Source: Cyanobacterium stanieri LEGE 03274 | GTDB lineage: Bacteria > Cyanobacteriota > Cyanobacteriia > Cyanobacteriales > Cyanobacteriaceae | Assembly (NCBI RefSeq): GCF_015207825.1 | Contig: NZ_JADEWC010000003.1 | Location: 62,001 to 126,000, forward strand | DNA length: 64,000 nt | Direction of reading: 5' to 3' | Shown: piece after piece, positions 46,801-55,577 of the stretch | Position numbering within the stretch: position 1 is the first letter of the stretch | How the letters are laid out: each line of letters starts with the position of its first letter | Position numbers and translations under genes: made by a program | The notes under the pieces: model-generated | The model's database searches: none | What the model was told of the DNA's origin: nothing | The model's input: the letters and a program-made list of their open reading frames with translations, nothing else

Positions 46801-47097
46801 GTTCAATTCATTGAACGATAAACCGTTAGCCTTGTAATTCATTGCAAGGCAGGTGGTGTTTAGATGGGATTTGGTGTTAAGGGGCGATTATGAAGAGGTA
46901 GGGTGCGCTGGATGTTGTAAGGGGCGCCGGTTGGTGTGATGATTCTCTTAGTTCAATTTATTGAACGTGAAATCATTAGCCATGAAATTTATTTCATGGT
47001 GGGATAATGGTAATAATCGACTATCGTTTAATACCGCCTCGTAATGAATTCCGAGGCTACGGATTTTTAGTTTAATGAATTAAACTCATGGATGTTG
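46801..47097. repeat. Three-unit array of 49-bp two-palindrome elements, right flank of the TA island
   Basis: Units at 46801-46849 (+), 46951-46999 (+) and 47037-47085 (-). Same order and orientation as at 45127-45409. The last 157 bp (46941-47097) are the second copy of 45253-45409. Short GGTGCGCTGG or AAGGGGCGC phrases lie between and around the units in both arrays. The region between hicB and nagA contains nothing else I can name. Confidence 0.88.
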
Positions 47098-47127
47098 CAA
47101 GGGGCGCTGAAGCATACTGATAAATCT

Positions 47128-48294
47128 CTAACTGAGACTATTATTAATTAAAATTCTCTCCCAAGTTAGTTGTTTCGTTTCTGGGTAATGATGCCATCGG
47201 ATTAAATTCGCTTTTTGCCCCACTGTGAGGGTTGGCATTTTCATGGCTTTTCGGGGTGCATCAGTAACAAGGCCGATCGCCCTTTCAACAGTACAAATGT
47301 CCCAATTTATTAAATTTTGAGCGCCAACGAATAGAGGTAGGGTTGTACCCGATAACGTGCCATCGGGAAGGGTAGCGGTACCATTTTTTACCTCTATAGT
47401 ACGTTCATCCCAAGGGTATATGCCATCATCTAAGCCGATGGGTGCAAGGGCATCACTAACTAAAAATATCCCTGCATCATAGTTACTGGCTTGTAAAATG
47501 ACTTTTAACATGGTGGGTGAAACATGTTTACCATCAGCAATCAAACCGCAATAAACACCGCTACGGGCGATCGCCTCTCCTAACATCCCTGGTTCTCGGT
47601 GGTGTAAACTGGGCATAGCATTAAAAGCGTGGGTTACCATAGATGCCCCTTGCTCAAAAGCTCGTTTTGCCTCCTTTGCCGTCGCCATAGAGTGTCCCAA
47701 ACTAACAATCACCCCCAAATCAGTTAAATAGGGAATTACATCCCCTTGGGTGTCTAATTCTGGAGCAAGAGTAATAATTTTGATGATGTTTTCATAATTA
47801 TTGAAAACTTTTTTTACGTTTTCTAAATTTAAAGATAATAAATATTCTTCGGGATGAGCTCCTTTTTTATCTTTATTTAAAAATGGGCCTTCTAGGTGAA
47901 CTCCTAATATTTCTGCTTCATTATCCTTTTTTTTAGACTGTTTAAATACTTTAATTACTTCTAAAGATTGATGAATTTTTTCTACCGAAGTTGTCACAAT
48001 AGTTGGCATAAATTCATCTACTCCCACTGACCATAAATAGGCACAAATTTGGTGGAGTTTTTCTAAATCATTTAATGCTAAATCGGGAAATGCTAAACCC
48101 AGTCCGCCGTTAATTTGTAGATCTAAGCCACCAAGGGAAATATAATCTCCCTCCATATCGATATAGTTTAAAATGGTCTGTTCTGTTTGGCTTTGTTCTT
48201 CACTCTTACTAATATGGGTAATTTTATGGTTATTAATGGTGATATTTTTTAAGGTAGATTCACCAATGATACGACAATTAATTAAATTAATCAT
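47128..48294 (-). CDS. nagA: N-acetylglucosamine-6-phosphate deacetylase
   Basis: Removes the acetyl group from GlcNAc-6-phosphate in amino-sugar recycling (cell-wall turnover). The metal site of the amidohydrolase fold is visible: GGLDLQINGGLGL, LGVHLEGPFLNKDKKGAH with the key Glu, SLGHSMATAKEAKRA and VTHAFNAMPSLHHREPG, and the catalytic Asp in LVSDALAPIG. I start the gene at ATG 48294 (MINLINCRIIGES) because the ten extra N-terminal residues encoded from 48324 are a hydrophobic run not expected in this cytoplasmic enzyme. That gives 388 residues. It stands alone, its end 31 bp from the right repeat array. Confidence 0.92.
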   Translation of the reverse strand: MINLINCRIIGESTLKNITINNHKITHISKSEEQSQTEQTILNYIDMEGDYISLGGLDLQINGGLGLAFPDLALNDLEKLHQICAYLWSVGVDEFMPTIVTTSVEKIHQSLEVIKVFKQSKKKDNEAEILGVHLEGPFLNKDKKGAHPEEYLLSLNLENVKKVFNNYENIIKIITLAPELDTQGDVIPYLTDLGVIVSLGHSMATAKEAKRAFEQGASMVTHAFNAMPSLHHREPGMLGEAIARSGVYCGLIADGKHVSPTMLKVILQASNYDAGIFLVSDALAPIGLDDGIYPWDERTIEVKNGTATLPDGTLSGTTLPLFVGAQNLINWDICTVERAIGLVTDAPRKAMKMPTLTVGQKANLIRWHHYPETKQLTWERILINNSLS

Positions 48295-48405
48295 AGTTAT
48301 TATAATTACTAAAAAAAGAATCAATAAAAATGGTTATAAAAGTTTATTTAAAACAATAAAATTAAAAAAAATCTGGTTATAAAATCAAAAAACTGTGGTA
48401 GGATG

Positions 48406-48453
48406 ATAACAACCTCATACGGGGAGGTCATGGTTCACAACCCATATTGTTAT
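48406..48453 (+). promoter_or_regulatory. Compact three-way-junction leader element before the bifunctional nuclease gene
   Basis: ATAACAA (48406-48412) pairs perfectly with TTGTTAT (48447-48453). Inside are two hairpins: CCTC/GAGG (48413-48416 with 48424-48427) and ATGGTT/AACC(C)AT (48430-48435 with 48439-48445). The ATG of the downstream gene is 15 bp away. The fold could be an RNA regulatory element; not matched to any known class. Confidence 0.4.
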
Positions 48454-48468
48454 AGTGAGATAATATAA

Positions 48469-48969
48469 ATGATTGAAATGAAAGTAGCGGCGATCGCCCT
48501 TGATGCAGTAAGTCGTAGCCCCATCGTACTACTAAAAGACGCTACCGAGCGCCGTGCTTTGCCTATCTACATCGGTCAAGATCAAGCCAGATCAATCATT
48601 GCAGCCCTGGAGCAACAACCAACCCCCCGCCCCCTTACCCATGATTTAATGTTAAATATGTTCCATACTTGGAATATTAAACTAGATCGAGTGGTAATTA
48701 ATGCCCTTGAGGATAACACCTTTTATGCCCTTCTCTGTACAAAAATGGGTAAGAAGGAAAAAAACATCGATTGTCGCCCCAGTGATGCCATTGCCATCGC
48801 CGTGAGGGAAGGTTGCCCCATTTGGGTAATGGAAGAGGTGGTTTTAGATGCCTCCATTCCTGTGGATAGGGAAGCCGATGAGAAAGAAATGGAGGCTTTT
48901 CGAGAATTTGTGGCAGAATTAAGCCCTGAGGAGTTGATTCGCCGCGCCCGAAAAACCCTAGAGGAGTAA
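48469..48969 (+). CDS. Bifunctional nuclease family protein (DUF151/BFN)
   Basis: A 166-residue protein. The BFN domain is clear: MKVAAIALDAVSRSPIVLLKD, LPIYIGQDQARSIIAALE, RPLTHDLMLNMFHTWN, FYALLCTKMG and the highly conserved DCRPSDAIAIAVREGCPIWV. Plant and archaeal members have been reported to cleave DNA and RNA; the cyanobacterial role is unclear. The C-terminal 30 residues are acidic. A short structured leader precedes it. Confidence 0.9.
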   Translation: MIEMKVAAIALDAVSRSPIVLLKDATERRALPIYIGQDQARSIIAALEQQPTPRPLTHDLMLNMFHTWNIKLDRVVINALEDNTFYALLCTKMGKKEKNIDCRPSDAIAIAVREGCPIWVMEEVVLDASIPVDREADEKEMEAFREFVAELSPEELIRRARKTLEE

Positions 48970-49025
48970 TTGATAATGGACAATGGACAATTGACAATGA
49001 ACAATTGTGTTATCCCGAATTGGGG

Positions 49026-49859
49026 TTACATATTGCCTGAAAATACTTTCAATGCAGGCCCTGTCATATATACATGGTTATCCTCTTCATTCCATTCAAT
49101 TTCCAAGCATCCCCCTGGTAATTCTACAGTGCAGGTGCGATCGCACTTACCATTTAAAACCCCAGCTACCACCGTGGCACAAGCTCCCGTACCACAGGCG
49201 AGGGTAATTCCTGCCCCCCTTTCCCATACTCTCATTTTGACATAATCAGGGCGTACTACTTCAATAAATTCCGTATTGGTTTTTTGGGGAAAAACTGCGT
49301 GGGTTTCAAATAAAAGGCCAATTTTTTCCAAATCTATATCCGCTACCCTATCCACAAATACCAAACAATGGGGATTACCCATACTCACACAGGATACTTG
49401 ATATTCCTTATCTCCTACGGTTAAAGATTCCTTAACCACCTTTTCTCCCCCTTGGTTGAGGGTGGTGGGGATTTTGGCGGGGTTTAACTCAGGCTCTCCC
49501 ATATCTACTCGAATCATACCCTCACCCTTGATGGTAGGGGTAATAGTACCTGCTAAAGTGTGAATAGGATATGTTCTACCTACTTCCTCTTTTCCTTCTA
49601 ATTCCGTGACAAATTGGGCAAAACAACGAATCCCATTACCGCACATTTCAGGTTCTGAACCATCAGAGTTAAAGATTCTCATGGTATATTGACAATTATT
49701 CTGGGGCGGTAAAACGAAAATTACCCCATCGGCGCCGATGCCGAAGTGGCGATCGCACATTTTCACTGCTTCTGTGGGCGTAACGAGGGGTTGATCAGAT
49801 TGACGATTATCGATCAAAATAAAGTCATTACCTAATCCGTGATATTTGCTAAACTGCAT
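49026..49859 (-). CDS. dapF: Diaminopimelate epimerase
   Basis: Interconverts LL- and meso-diaminopimelate for lysine and peptidoglycan synthesis. The two catalytic cysteines are present in EMCGNGIRCFA and ITLACGTGACATVV, along with SKYHGLGNDFILID at the N-terminus and FNSDGSEPEMCGNG. I use ATG 49859, six codons into the longest frame, since MQFSKYHGLGNDF is the family start. That gives 277 residues. Divergent from hfq with a 32-bp gap, a conserved neighbourhood in cyanobacteria (knowledge of related genomes). Confidence 0.95.
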   Translation of the reverse strand: MQFSKYHGLGNDFILIDNRQSDQPLVTPTEAVKMCDRHFGIGADGVIFVLPPQNNCQYTMRIFNSDGSEPEMCGNGIRCFAQFVTELEGKEEVGRTYPIHTLAGTITPTIKGEGMIRVDMGEPELNPAKIPTTLNQGGEKVVKESLTVGDKEYQVSCVSMGNPHCLVFVDRVADIDLEKIGLLFETHAVFPQKTNTEFIEVVRPDYVKMRVWERGAGITLACGTGACATVVAGVLNGKCDRTCTVELPGGCLEIEWNEEDNHVYMTGPALKVFSGNM

Positions 49860-49891
49860 AATTATTTTTTCGCTCAAGTAGATAAAAAAAG

Positions 49892-50101
49892 ATGCCTACA
49901 TTTAATACTGGTCTTCCTAGTGTACGTCAAATCCAAGCATTTATAAAAGATAAAACCAACATCCAAATCGGTTTAATCACCAGTCAAAGCACGGAAGGAC
50001 AAATCCTCTGGCAAGATGAAAATTGTATCTGCATTCTTGAGGAAGGTAGAGAAAAAACTTTAATTTGGTTAAGTGCGATCGCCTATATCAAACCCATCTA
50101 A
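49892..50101 (+). CDS. hfq: RNA chaperone Hfq, cyanobacterial type
   Basis: A 69-residue Sm-like protein. The pattern FNTGLPSVRQIQAFIKDKTN and LITSQSTEGQILWQDENCIC is the cyanobacterial Hfq, which diverges from proteobacterial Hfq in the RNA-binding residues. In Synechocystis it works with type IV pilus base proteins and is needed for phototaxis and DNA uptake. The end (LIWLSAIAYIKPI) aligns with the Sm2 motif, which reads AIAYIKP in place of YKHAI. It faces dapF. Confidence 0.9.
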   Translation: MPTFNTGLPSVRQIQAFIKDKTNIQIGLITSQSTEGQILWQDENCICILEEGREKTLIWLSAIAYIKPI

Positions 50102-50141
50102 CCATTGTTCCAATTATCCATTATTAGCTTTACTGATTTTA

Positions 50142-50231
50142 GGTATGATTTCTCGTTGAGAAAGCGAATAGGGAACGGTTATAATATTTAGAAATCTTGG
50201 TTTTTAGCGTAATTCAACTATATTTCATACC
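50142..50231 (-). mobile_element. MITE-like dispersed element, copy 4 (90 bp, inverted)
   Basis: Begins GGTATGATTTCTCG and ends ATATTTCATACC, the exact reverse layout of the copy at 14873, with the same total length. It lies in the 328-bp gap between hfq and acsF. The rest of that gap is AT-rich with no further feature I can support. Confidence 0.65.
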
Positions 50232-50429
50232 ATAATCCGTGCAATGCCCAATTATTTATCGTTTATCCATAAAAATTAATAGAAGTCAAGAAAAAAGATA
50301 AAAAAGTTAATATTTTTGTAACAAGTATTAATAAACTTCACGAAAATATATAGTCCTAGGTCTGTTAAACTGAGGAAGGAATTAAAATATTACATATAAA
50401 TTCAAAAATACTGTCTCAATCAAAAAATT

Positions 50430-51506
50430 ATGGTAACAACAGTTCAAAAACCAGAATTTGAAGAACTACGCCCTGGGATTAAAACCCCAGCCAAAGAAAC
50501 CATCCTCACCCCTCGTTTTTACACCACAGATTTTGACGAGATGGCGAAAATGGACATCAGCGTTAACGAAGACGAATTAAGAGCAATTATCGCCGAATTT
50601 AAACAAGATTATAACCGTCATCACTTTGTCCGTAACGCCGACTTTGAACAATCGTGGGATCACATTGACGGTGAAACCCGTCGCCTATTCGTAGAATTTT
50701 TAGAACGCTCCTGCACCGCAGAATTTTCTGGATTTTTACTATACAAAGAATTAGGCAGACGTTTAAAAAACACCAACCCCCTCTTGGCTGAAGGCTTTAA
50801 CCTCATGTCTCGTGATGAAGCCCGTCATGCAGGTTTCCTCAACAAAGCCCTAACAGATTTTAACCTATCCCTTGACCTTGGATTTTTGACCAAAAGTCGT
50901 AACTATACCTTCTTTAAACCTAAATTCATTTTCTACGCTACCTACCTATCTGAAAAAATTGGTTATTGGCGCTATATCACCATTTATCGTCACCTCGAGC
51001 AAAATCCCGAAAGTCGCATCTATCCCATCTTCAAATTTTTTGAAAATTGGTGTCAGGATGAAAACCGTCACGGAGACTTTTTCGATGCTGTCTTAAAAGC
51101 TAAACCAGAATTTCTCAACGATTGGAAAGCAAAATTATGGTGTCGTTTCTTCTTGTTATCTGTATTCGCTACCATGTATCTTAATGACTTACATCGCTCT
51201 GGCTTTTATGCCTCCATCGGTTTAGATGCAAAGGAATATGATAAAACAGTCATCGAGAAAACTAATCAAACCGCTGGTAGAGTTTTCCCCGTTATCCTTG
51301 ACATTGAAAATCCTAAATTCTACAACAAGTTAGAAAAATGTTTTGATAATTGTGAGAAATTAAGAGCCATTGATGATTCAAAGGCGATCGCACCTATCAA
51401 ATTATTACGCAAACTACCTATCTTTGCATCTAACGCCGTACAATTCATCGGTTTATACTTCATCAAACCCATCGAAGCTGACACCCTACAAGGTTGCGTT
51501 CGTTAA
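50430..51506 (+). CDS. acsF: Magnesium-protoporphyrin IX monomethyl ester oxidative cyclase (aerobic)
   Basis: Forms the fifth ring of chlorophyll. The 358-residue diiron protein has the paired EX2H motifs [12 protein letters not shown] and [12 protein letters not shown], plus the conserved [22 protein letters not shown] helix, of which [11 protein letters not shown] is diagnostic. Length fits cyanobacterial AcsF (CycI/ChlA). Cyanobacteria may have two copies, one for low oxygen; the sequence looks like the standard aerobic form. A terminator follows. Confidence 0.95.
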   Translation: MVTTVQKPEFEELRPGIKTPAKETILTPRFYTTDFDEMAKMDISVNEDELRAIIAEFKQDYNRHHFVRNADFEQSWDHIDGETRRLFVEFLERSCTAEFSGFLLYKELGRRLKNTNPLLAEGFNLMSRDEARHAGFLNKALTDFNLSLDLGFLTKSRNYTFFKPKFIFYATYLSEKIGYWRYITIYRHLEQNPESRIYPIFKFFENWCQDENRHGDFFDAVLKAKPEFLNDWKAKLWCRFFLLSVFATMYLNDLHRSGFYASIGLDAKEYDKTVIEKTNQTAGRVFPVILDIENPKFYNKLEKCFDNCEKLRAIDDSKAIAPIKLLRKLPIFASNAVQFIGLYFIKPIEADTLQGCVR

Positions 51507-51534
51507 TTAATTTTTTGGTTAAGTAAAATATTCA

Positions 51535-51563
51535 CAACCCCTGTCTATGGATGGGGGTTTTTA
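51535..51563 (+). terminator. Rho-independent terminator of acsF
   Basis: AACCCC pairs with GGGGTT across a loop of about 12 bases and is followed by five T residues, 29 bp after the stop. Confidence 0.75.
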
Positions 51564-51656
51564 ATATCTAGCCTGAAAATTTATTTTAAGTTACTATAGA
51601 AGATTAGTCGATTTCGATGTGAACGGTAACAAAAGTAACAGAAAAATAAACAAACT

Positions 51657-52598
51657 ATGGCAGGATCTCAAGTAAACGCAGACATTTGGATTAGTGAATA
51701 TATAACCCCCTATGACATTTATGTTCACGGAATCACCAACATCTTAGCCCATAAAAAAACCCCCTATCAGGATATGTCCATAGTCGAAAGTGGAGTTTAT
51801 GGCAAAGCCCTAGTATTAGATGGTAAATGGCAATCTTGCACGGGAGACGAATTTTTATACCATGAAGCGTTAGTACATCCTGCCATGATAGCTCACCCTA
51901 ACCCTGAAAATGTTCTCATTTTAGGAGGTGGAGAAGGGGCAACCACCCGGGAAGTTTTCCGCTGGACTTCTGTTAAAAAAGCAATGATGGTAGATATTGA
52001 TGGGGATGTGGTGGAAGCCTGTAAGGAACATTTACCCGAAATGCACCAAGGCTCTTTTGATGATCCTCGTTTAGAATTAGTGATCGGGGATGCTTTTAAT
52101 GTTTTGGATAATAGTCAAGCTCAATGGGATGTGATTATTTCCGACCTTTCCGATCCTATCGAAGAAGGTCCTTCTTTTCAACTATTTACCCAAGAATATT
52201 TCGCTCAACTAAAAGGATGTTTACGGGATAACGGTATTGTGGTGATACAAGCCGGGCCAGTTGCCCCCGCTAATTTGCACATCCACGGACGTTTAGTAAA
52301 TACCCTGAAAACCGTCTTTAGTAACGTTCATTCTTATTTTACCCCCACTTGTACCTATGGTTCAGCTTGGGGCTTTGCCATTGCTTCTGAGCAAAGTTTT
52401 GACACCATGCCCAATCCTGAAAAAATTGATCGTCTCCTCGAGCAGAAAACGACCAACGATTTTCGCTCTTTTGATGGCATAAGTCTTTTAGGAATGTTAC
52501 ATACCCCCGGTTATATTCGTCAGGCTATTAAAAATGAAACGGAGGTTTACACCATGAAACAACCCCCTAAATTTTTCGGGCAAGGCATTAACGGTTAA
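51657..52598 (+). CDS. speE: Spermidine synthase (polyamine aminopropyltransferase)
   Basis: Transfers an aminopropyl group from decarboxylated S-adenosylmethionine to putrescine. The 313 residues show the SpeE frame: YGKALVLDGKWQSCTGDEFLYHE, the SAM-binding LILGGGEGATTREVFRW, MVDIDGDVVEACKEHLPE, and the catalytic VIISDLSDPIEEGPS. Cyanobacterial members of this clade have been proposed to make thermospermine or other polyamines, so the product is not certain. Complete. Upstream gap of 150 bp after acsF terminator. Confidence 0.9.
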   Translation: MAGSQVNADIWISEYITPYDIYVHGITNILAHKKTPYQDMSIVESGVYGKALVLDGKWQSCTGDEFLYHEALVHPAMIAHPNPENVLILGGGEGATTREVFRWTSVKKAMMVDIDGDVVEACKEHLPEMHQGSFDDPRLELVIGDAFNVLDNSQAQWDVIISDLSDPIEEGPSFQLFTQEYFAQLKGCLRDNGIVVIQAGPVAPANLHIHGRLVNTLKTVFSNVHSYFTPTCTYGSAWGFAIASEQSFDTMPNPEKIDRLLEQKTTNDFRSFDGISLLGMLHTPGYIRQAIKNETEVYTMKQPPKFFGQGING

Positions 52599-52695
52599 TT
52601 CTTGGATGATGAGAAGTAGGGATAATGACTTTAAAAAAATCATACCTACTCTCTGATACCGAATCCCTAAACCAGGGTGGTTAGAAAATATATTT

Positions 52696-52755
52696 TAACC
52701 TCGGGTTGGGGTTTGTCAGTATGGTAGGGACGTAACATGATATGTCCGTAAAGGT
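52696..52755 (+). repeat. 60-bp inverted repeat, left arm
   Basis: TAACCTCGGGTTGGGGTTTG and on, through GTCAGTATGGTAGG to TATGTCCGTAAAGGT. Its reverse complement recurs at 55578-55636. The arms bound a 2.9-kb segment with the lysozyme-like and amidase genes. Confidence 0.8.
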
Positions 52756-52761
52756 AGAATA

Positions 52762-52810
52762 GTTCAATAAATTGAACGAACTACTATTAGCCGTGTAATT
52801 CATTACACGG
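52762..52810 (+). repeat. 49-bp two-palindrome element
   Basis: GTTCAATAAATTGAAC, spacer GAACTACTATTAG, then CCGTGTAATTCATTACACGG: both sides of the third stem pair differ from the CCTTG form (T-A replaced by G-C). It sits 6 bp inside the left inverted-repeat arm. The following 50 bp up to about 52866 (ATCTATTTATAACGAATTAT and on) are shared, with changes, with the sequence after the copy at 62881. A 60-codon frame on the minus strand here is not convincing. Confidence 0.85.
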
Positions 52811-53030
52811 TGGGGCAACTGCAAAAGTACAATCTATTTATAACGAATTATCCAAACTTGATATAATCCATTGCAAGGGGAGTGAGAATATATTTTACCC
52901 ATCGGATTTGATATGATTTTCATGTCAATGGTCATGATATTTGGTGTTATTTCTTTTTTTGCTGTATGAACTGTTACACTAAATCTTAAATTTATGTTAC
53001 AAAAAGTATGGAGCAAAAATTAACTACTGT

Positions 53031-53765
53031 ATGACACACCTGACAAATTCCCAACCCAATAAAATATTTATGATCAGTAAAAATATTCTCAAGACGTTTA
53101 TTTTAATACTTATTTTATGGGGAGTAGGTAAAGTGTTGCTCAGGGAAAAAGAGCCACAAATAAGACGAGCAGGACAACAGATCATTTCTAATATTACCCA
53201 AAATTACGACATAGAACCCTTGGAAATGGAAGGGGGAAATCCTTATATTAGGGCTTTAATGCGCACCATCAGCGCCTCAGAAGCAAACTCCGATCGCCCT
53301 TACCACATCTTATATGGGGGCCGTCATATAGATAATCTCAAACAACACCCCAATCAATGTGTAACCATTGCCAACGGGCCAAACCGTGGTAGATGCTCCA
53401 CCGCTGCGGGAAGATACCAATTTTTGAACACCACATGGGCCGAGAAAGCTAACCTTTATCATCCCGAACCTTCAGGGTTTTTACGCAAAAGTTACAGTTT
53501 TGAGCCTATTTACCAAGATAAAGTATTATATAGTTGGCTCAGGGATACCAACGCATGGGGTGGCACTGATATTACTCAACTCCTAGAACAAGGACAAATA
53601 AACACAGTATTAGAATTACTCTCCCCCACTTGGACAAGTTTAGGTTATGGTATCGAAAGCAATTCCATCACCCGTAGTTTACCTAATATTTATAAAAAGA
53701 TGTTAGAAGAAGAATTAATGAACACTGGTTCTTCATACTTCTTACATTATCGATCTTCCCAGTAA
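53031..53765 (+). CDS. GH104-like lysozyme / lytic transglycosylase, membrane-anchored
   Basis: A 244-residue protein. One hydrophobic segment (about 20-37, TFILILILWGVGKVL) forms a signal anchor, so the enzyme domain faces the periplasm. Residues 65-235 resemble the lambda R endolysin (GH104): the catalytic-glutamate segment TISASEANSDRPY (Glu84), YHILYGGRHI, the HPNQCVTI loop, and STAAGRYQFLNTTWAEK, which aligns with STGAGRYQLLSRWW of lambda R. An in-frame Met at codon 14 is an alternative start. It may remodel the cell wall. It is one of two genes in a segment bounded by 60-bp inverted repeats. Confidence 0.82.
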   Translation: MTHLTNSQPNKIFMISKNILKTFILILILWGVGKVLLREKEPQIRRAGQQIISNITQNYDIEPLEMEGGNPYIRALMRTISASEANSDRPYHILYGGRHIDNLKQHPNQCVTIANGPNRGRCSTAAGRYQFLNTTWAEKANLYHPEPSGFLRKSYSFEPIYQDKVLYSWLRDTNAWGGTDITQLLEQGQINTVLELLSPTWTSLGYGIESNSITRSLPNIYKKMLEEELMNTGSSYFLHYRSSQ

Positions 53766-53953
53766 TACCAAATCCGATTTGTAAAATTTACTATCATCCA
53801 CTTGCCACAGTTGACAATAAACAATTATTATCTTTTTTCTGTTGCCTGTTCCCCGTTCCCTGTTCCCCACCCTAATTAGTATATTATTGAAACAGGATTT
53901 AGTATAAATTTTAACTATGGGCGCTGTGATACTAAATCCCTAAATATAATTTA

Positions 53954-54002
53954 GTTCAATTCATTGAATGGTAAACTATTAGCCTTGTAATTCATTACAA
54001 GG
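53954..54002 (+). repeat. 49-bp two-palindrome element overlapping the amidase 3' end
   Basis: GTTCAATTCATTGAAT, spacer, CCTTGTAATTCATTACAAGG. The last eight bases (53995-54002) include the amidase stop codon and part of the preceding codons on the minus strand. Confidence 0.85.
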
Positions 54003-55404
54003 GGATGGAAGGTTGATATTTTTGCCATTGTTTGATTTGTTCTAACTGATAAGCTAATTGAAGTAACGTAATCTCATCCTTAGGTTTTCCCACAATTTGA
54101 ATACCGACGGGTAAACCTTCATCTGTAAATCCTGTGGGAAGGGCGATCGCCGGTTGTCCCGTAGCATTAAAAGGAGGACAAGGAGCAATCCAATTAATGA
54201 TATTATTTAAAGTCGCCTCCGATGATAAACTAGCCCATTGCCCCACCTTAATAGGAGGTTGGAGATAAGTAGGTAGAATCAGAGCATCAAAATCAGCAAA
54301 AAATGCCACAATTTGACGAGAAATCACCTGCACTCGGTGAACAGCATTTAAATATTCTCGCAAACTAGGTGCGGTTTCCCTTAACCATTGATTCATCGGA
54401 TTAAGAATAGTTTCAGGAAAATCAGCTTGGGCAACACTTCCTTGCCAAATAATCTTAAAAGGTTCAACAATAGTAGAAAAATCAGGACAACCCTCAGAAA
54501 CCTGATGCCCCATATTAGCAAAAATATCCACCACATCCTTTACCTGTTTTTGTAAACAATCATCCGCTTTACCAAAGGGTAATATTTCCGTGGCAAAAGC
54601 AATTTTCAAAGATGGAGGATTATTCTTCACTAAAGAAGCAAAACCCTCCGAAGGATTTTCCAACCAGTAAGGATCTCCCATAACATAGCCTGATAGAATA
54701 TCTAACAAAATAGCCCCATCCATAACACTACGACTTAAACAACCATGGGTTGCCATTCCTGCTAGGTAATCTCCCACAGGGGCGCTAGAGATTCTTCCCC
54801 GAGAAGGCTTTAAACCTACTAAACCGCAACAAAAAGCAGGTCCACGCACTGAACCACCACCATCTGACCCATGTACTACAGGAATTAAACCCCCTGCCAC
54901 GGCCGCGGCTGCCCCTCCACTAGAACCCCCTGCGGTATATTCGACGTTGTAAGGGTTGCGACAAGGGGGAACACTAGGAGACTCAATATAGGGCAATGAG
55001 CCTAATTCTGATGTGGTTGTTTTACCTAAAATAATCATCCCTGCTTCTTTGATTTTGGTAACAATGCCACTGTCAAACTCGCTGATATTGTCTTTGATAA
55101 AACCATTTCCATAGCCTATGGGCATTCCTTTTACGGAGTATAAATCTTTGATGGCGGTGGGAATCCCGAAAAAGGGGGGTAATTCTTGGGTGTTTTTGGT
55201 GTTGCCGAGAATTTCTGTTTTCAGATGGGCATCTTTGATGGCGCTATCGTGGGCGACATGGGCGAAGCTACCTAGTTGGCTATCTATGTTATCAATGCGT
55301 TGCAGGTATAGTTGGGTTAATTCGAGGGGAGAAATTTCTTTTTTATGGATTAGTTTTGCCCATTGGTGGGCGGCGGTGAAAGGGAGGTTATGATTATTTG
55401 TCAT
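53995..55404 (-). CDS. Amidase (amidase signature family)
   Basis: A 469-residue enzyme, taking ATG 55404 (MTNNHNLPFTAAHQ) as start; the upstream 33 codons from 55503 run through low-complexity repeat sequence and look non-native. The Ser-cisSer-Lys triad is visible: Lys in PTAIKDLYSVKGMP, the Gly/Ser loop AGGSSGGAAAAVAGGL, and SDGGGSVRGPA with the nucleophilic Ser; the C-terminal half has CPPFNATGQPAIALP. Amides of unknown kind are hydrolysed. It is related to GatA, but no GatB/GatC lies nearby and the specificity loops differ. Its stop codon lies in a dispersed repeat. Confidence 0.9.
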   Translation of the reverse strand: MTNNHNLPFTAAHQWAKLIHKKEISPLELTQLYLQRIDNIDSQLGSFAHVAHDSAIKDAHLKTEILGNTKNTQELPPFFGIPTAIKDLYSVKGMPIGYGNGFIKDNISEFDSGIVTKIKEAGMIILGKTTTSELGSLPYIESPSVPPCRNPYNVEYTAGGSSGGAAAAVAGGLIPVVHGSDGGGSVRGPAFCCGLVGLKPSRGRISSAPVGDYLAGMATHGCLSRSVMDGAILLDILSGYVMGDPYWLENPSEGFASLVKNNPPSLKIAFATEILPFGKADDCLQKQVKDVVDIFANMGHQVSEGCPDFSTIVEPFKIIWQGSVAQADFPETILNPMNQWLRETAPSLREYLNAVHRVQVISRQIVAFFADFDALILPTYLQPPIKVGQWASLSSEATLNNIINWIAPCPPFNATGQPAIALPTGFTDEGLPVGIQIVGKPKDEITLLQLAYQLEQIKQWQKYQPSIPL

Positions 55405-55577
55405 GATATTTGATTTATTTTTTTTAATATAAAATAATCTGAGTTCTGGATAAATTTTATATTCTTGTAAAGGCGTGAATAATTGACAATTGACAATTGA
55501 CAATGAATAATTAAACTATTTTACTCTTACTCCTCATCTCCCATACTCCCCATCTTCCATACTCCCCATCCCCTGCA

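Noticed and set aside
45127-47097. CRISPR array
   Set aside because: Repeats are irregularly spaced, palindromic, in both orientations and lack unique spacers of constant length; no cas genes.
48698-48997. Frames opposite the bifunctional nuclease gene
   Set aside because: They are antisense shadows of a strongly conserved gene and encode Pro/Ser-rich sequence without any pattern.
52834-53016. 60-codon frame on the minus strand between speE and the lysozyme gene
   Set aside because: It begins inside AT-rich DNA, runs through part of a dispersed repeat and has no plausible ribosome site or domain.
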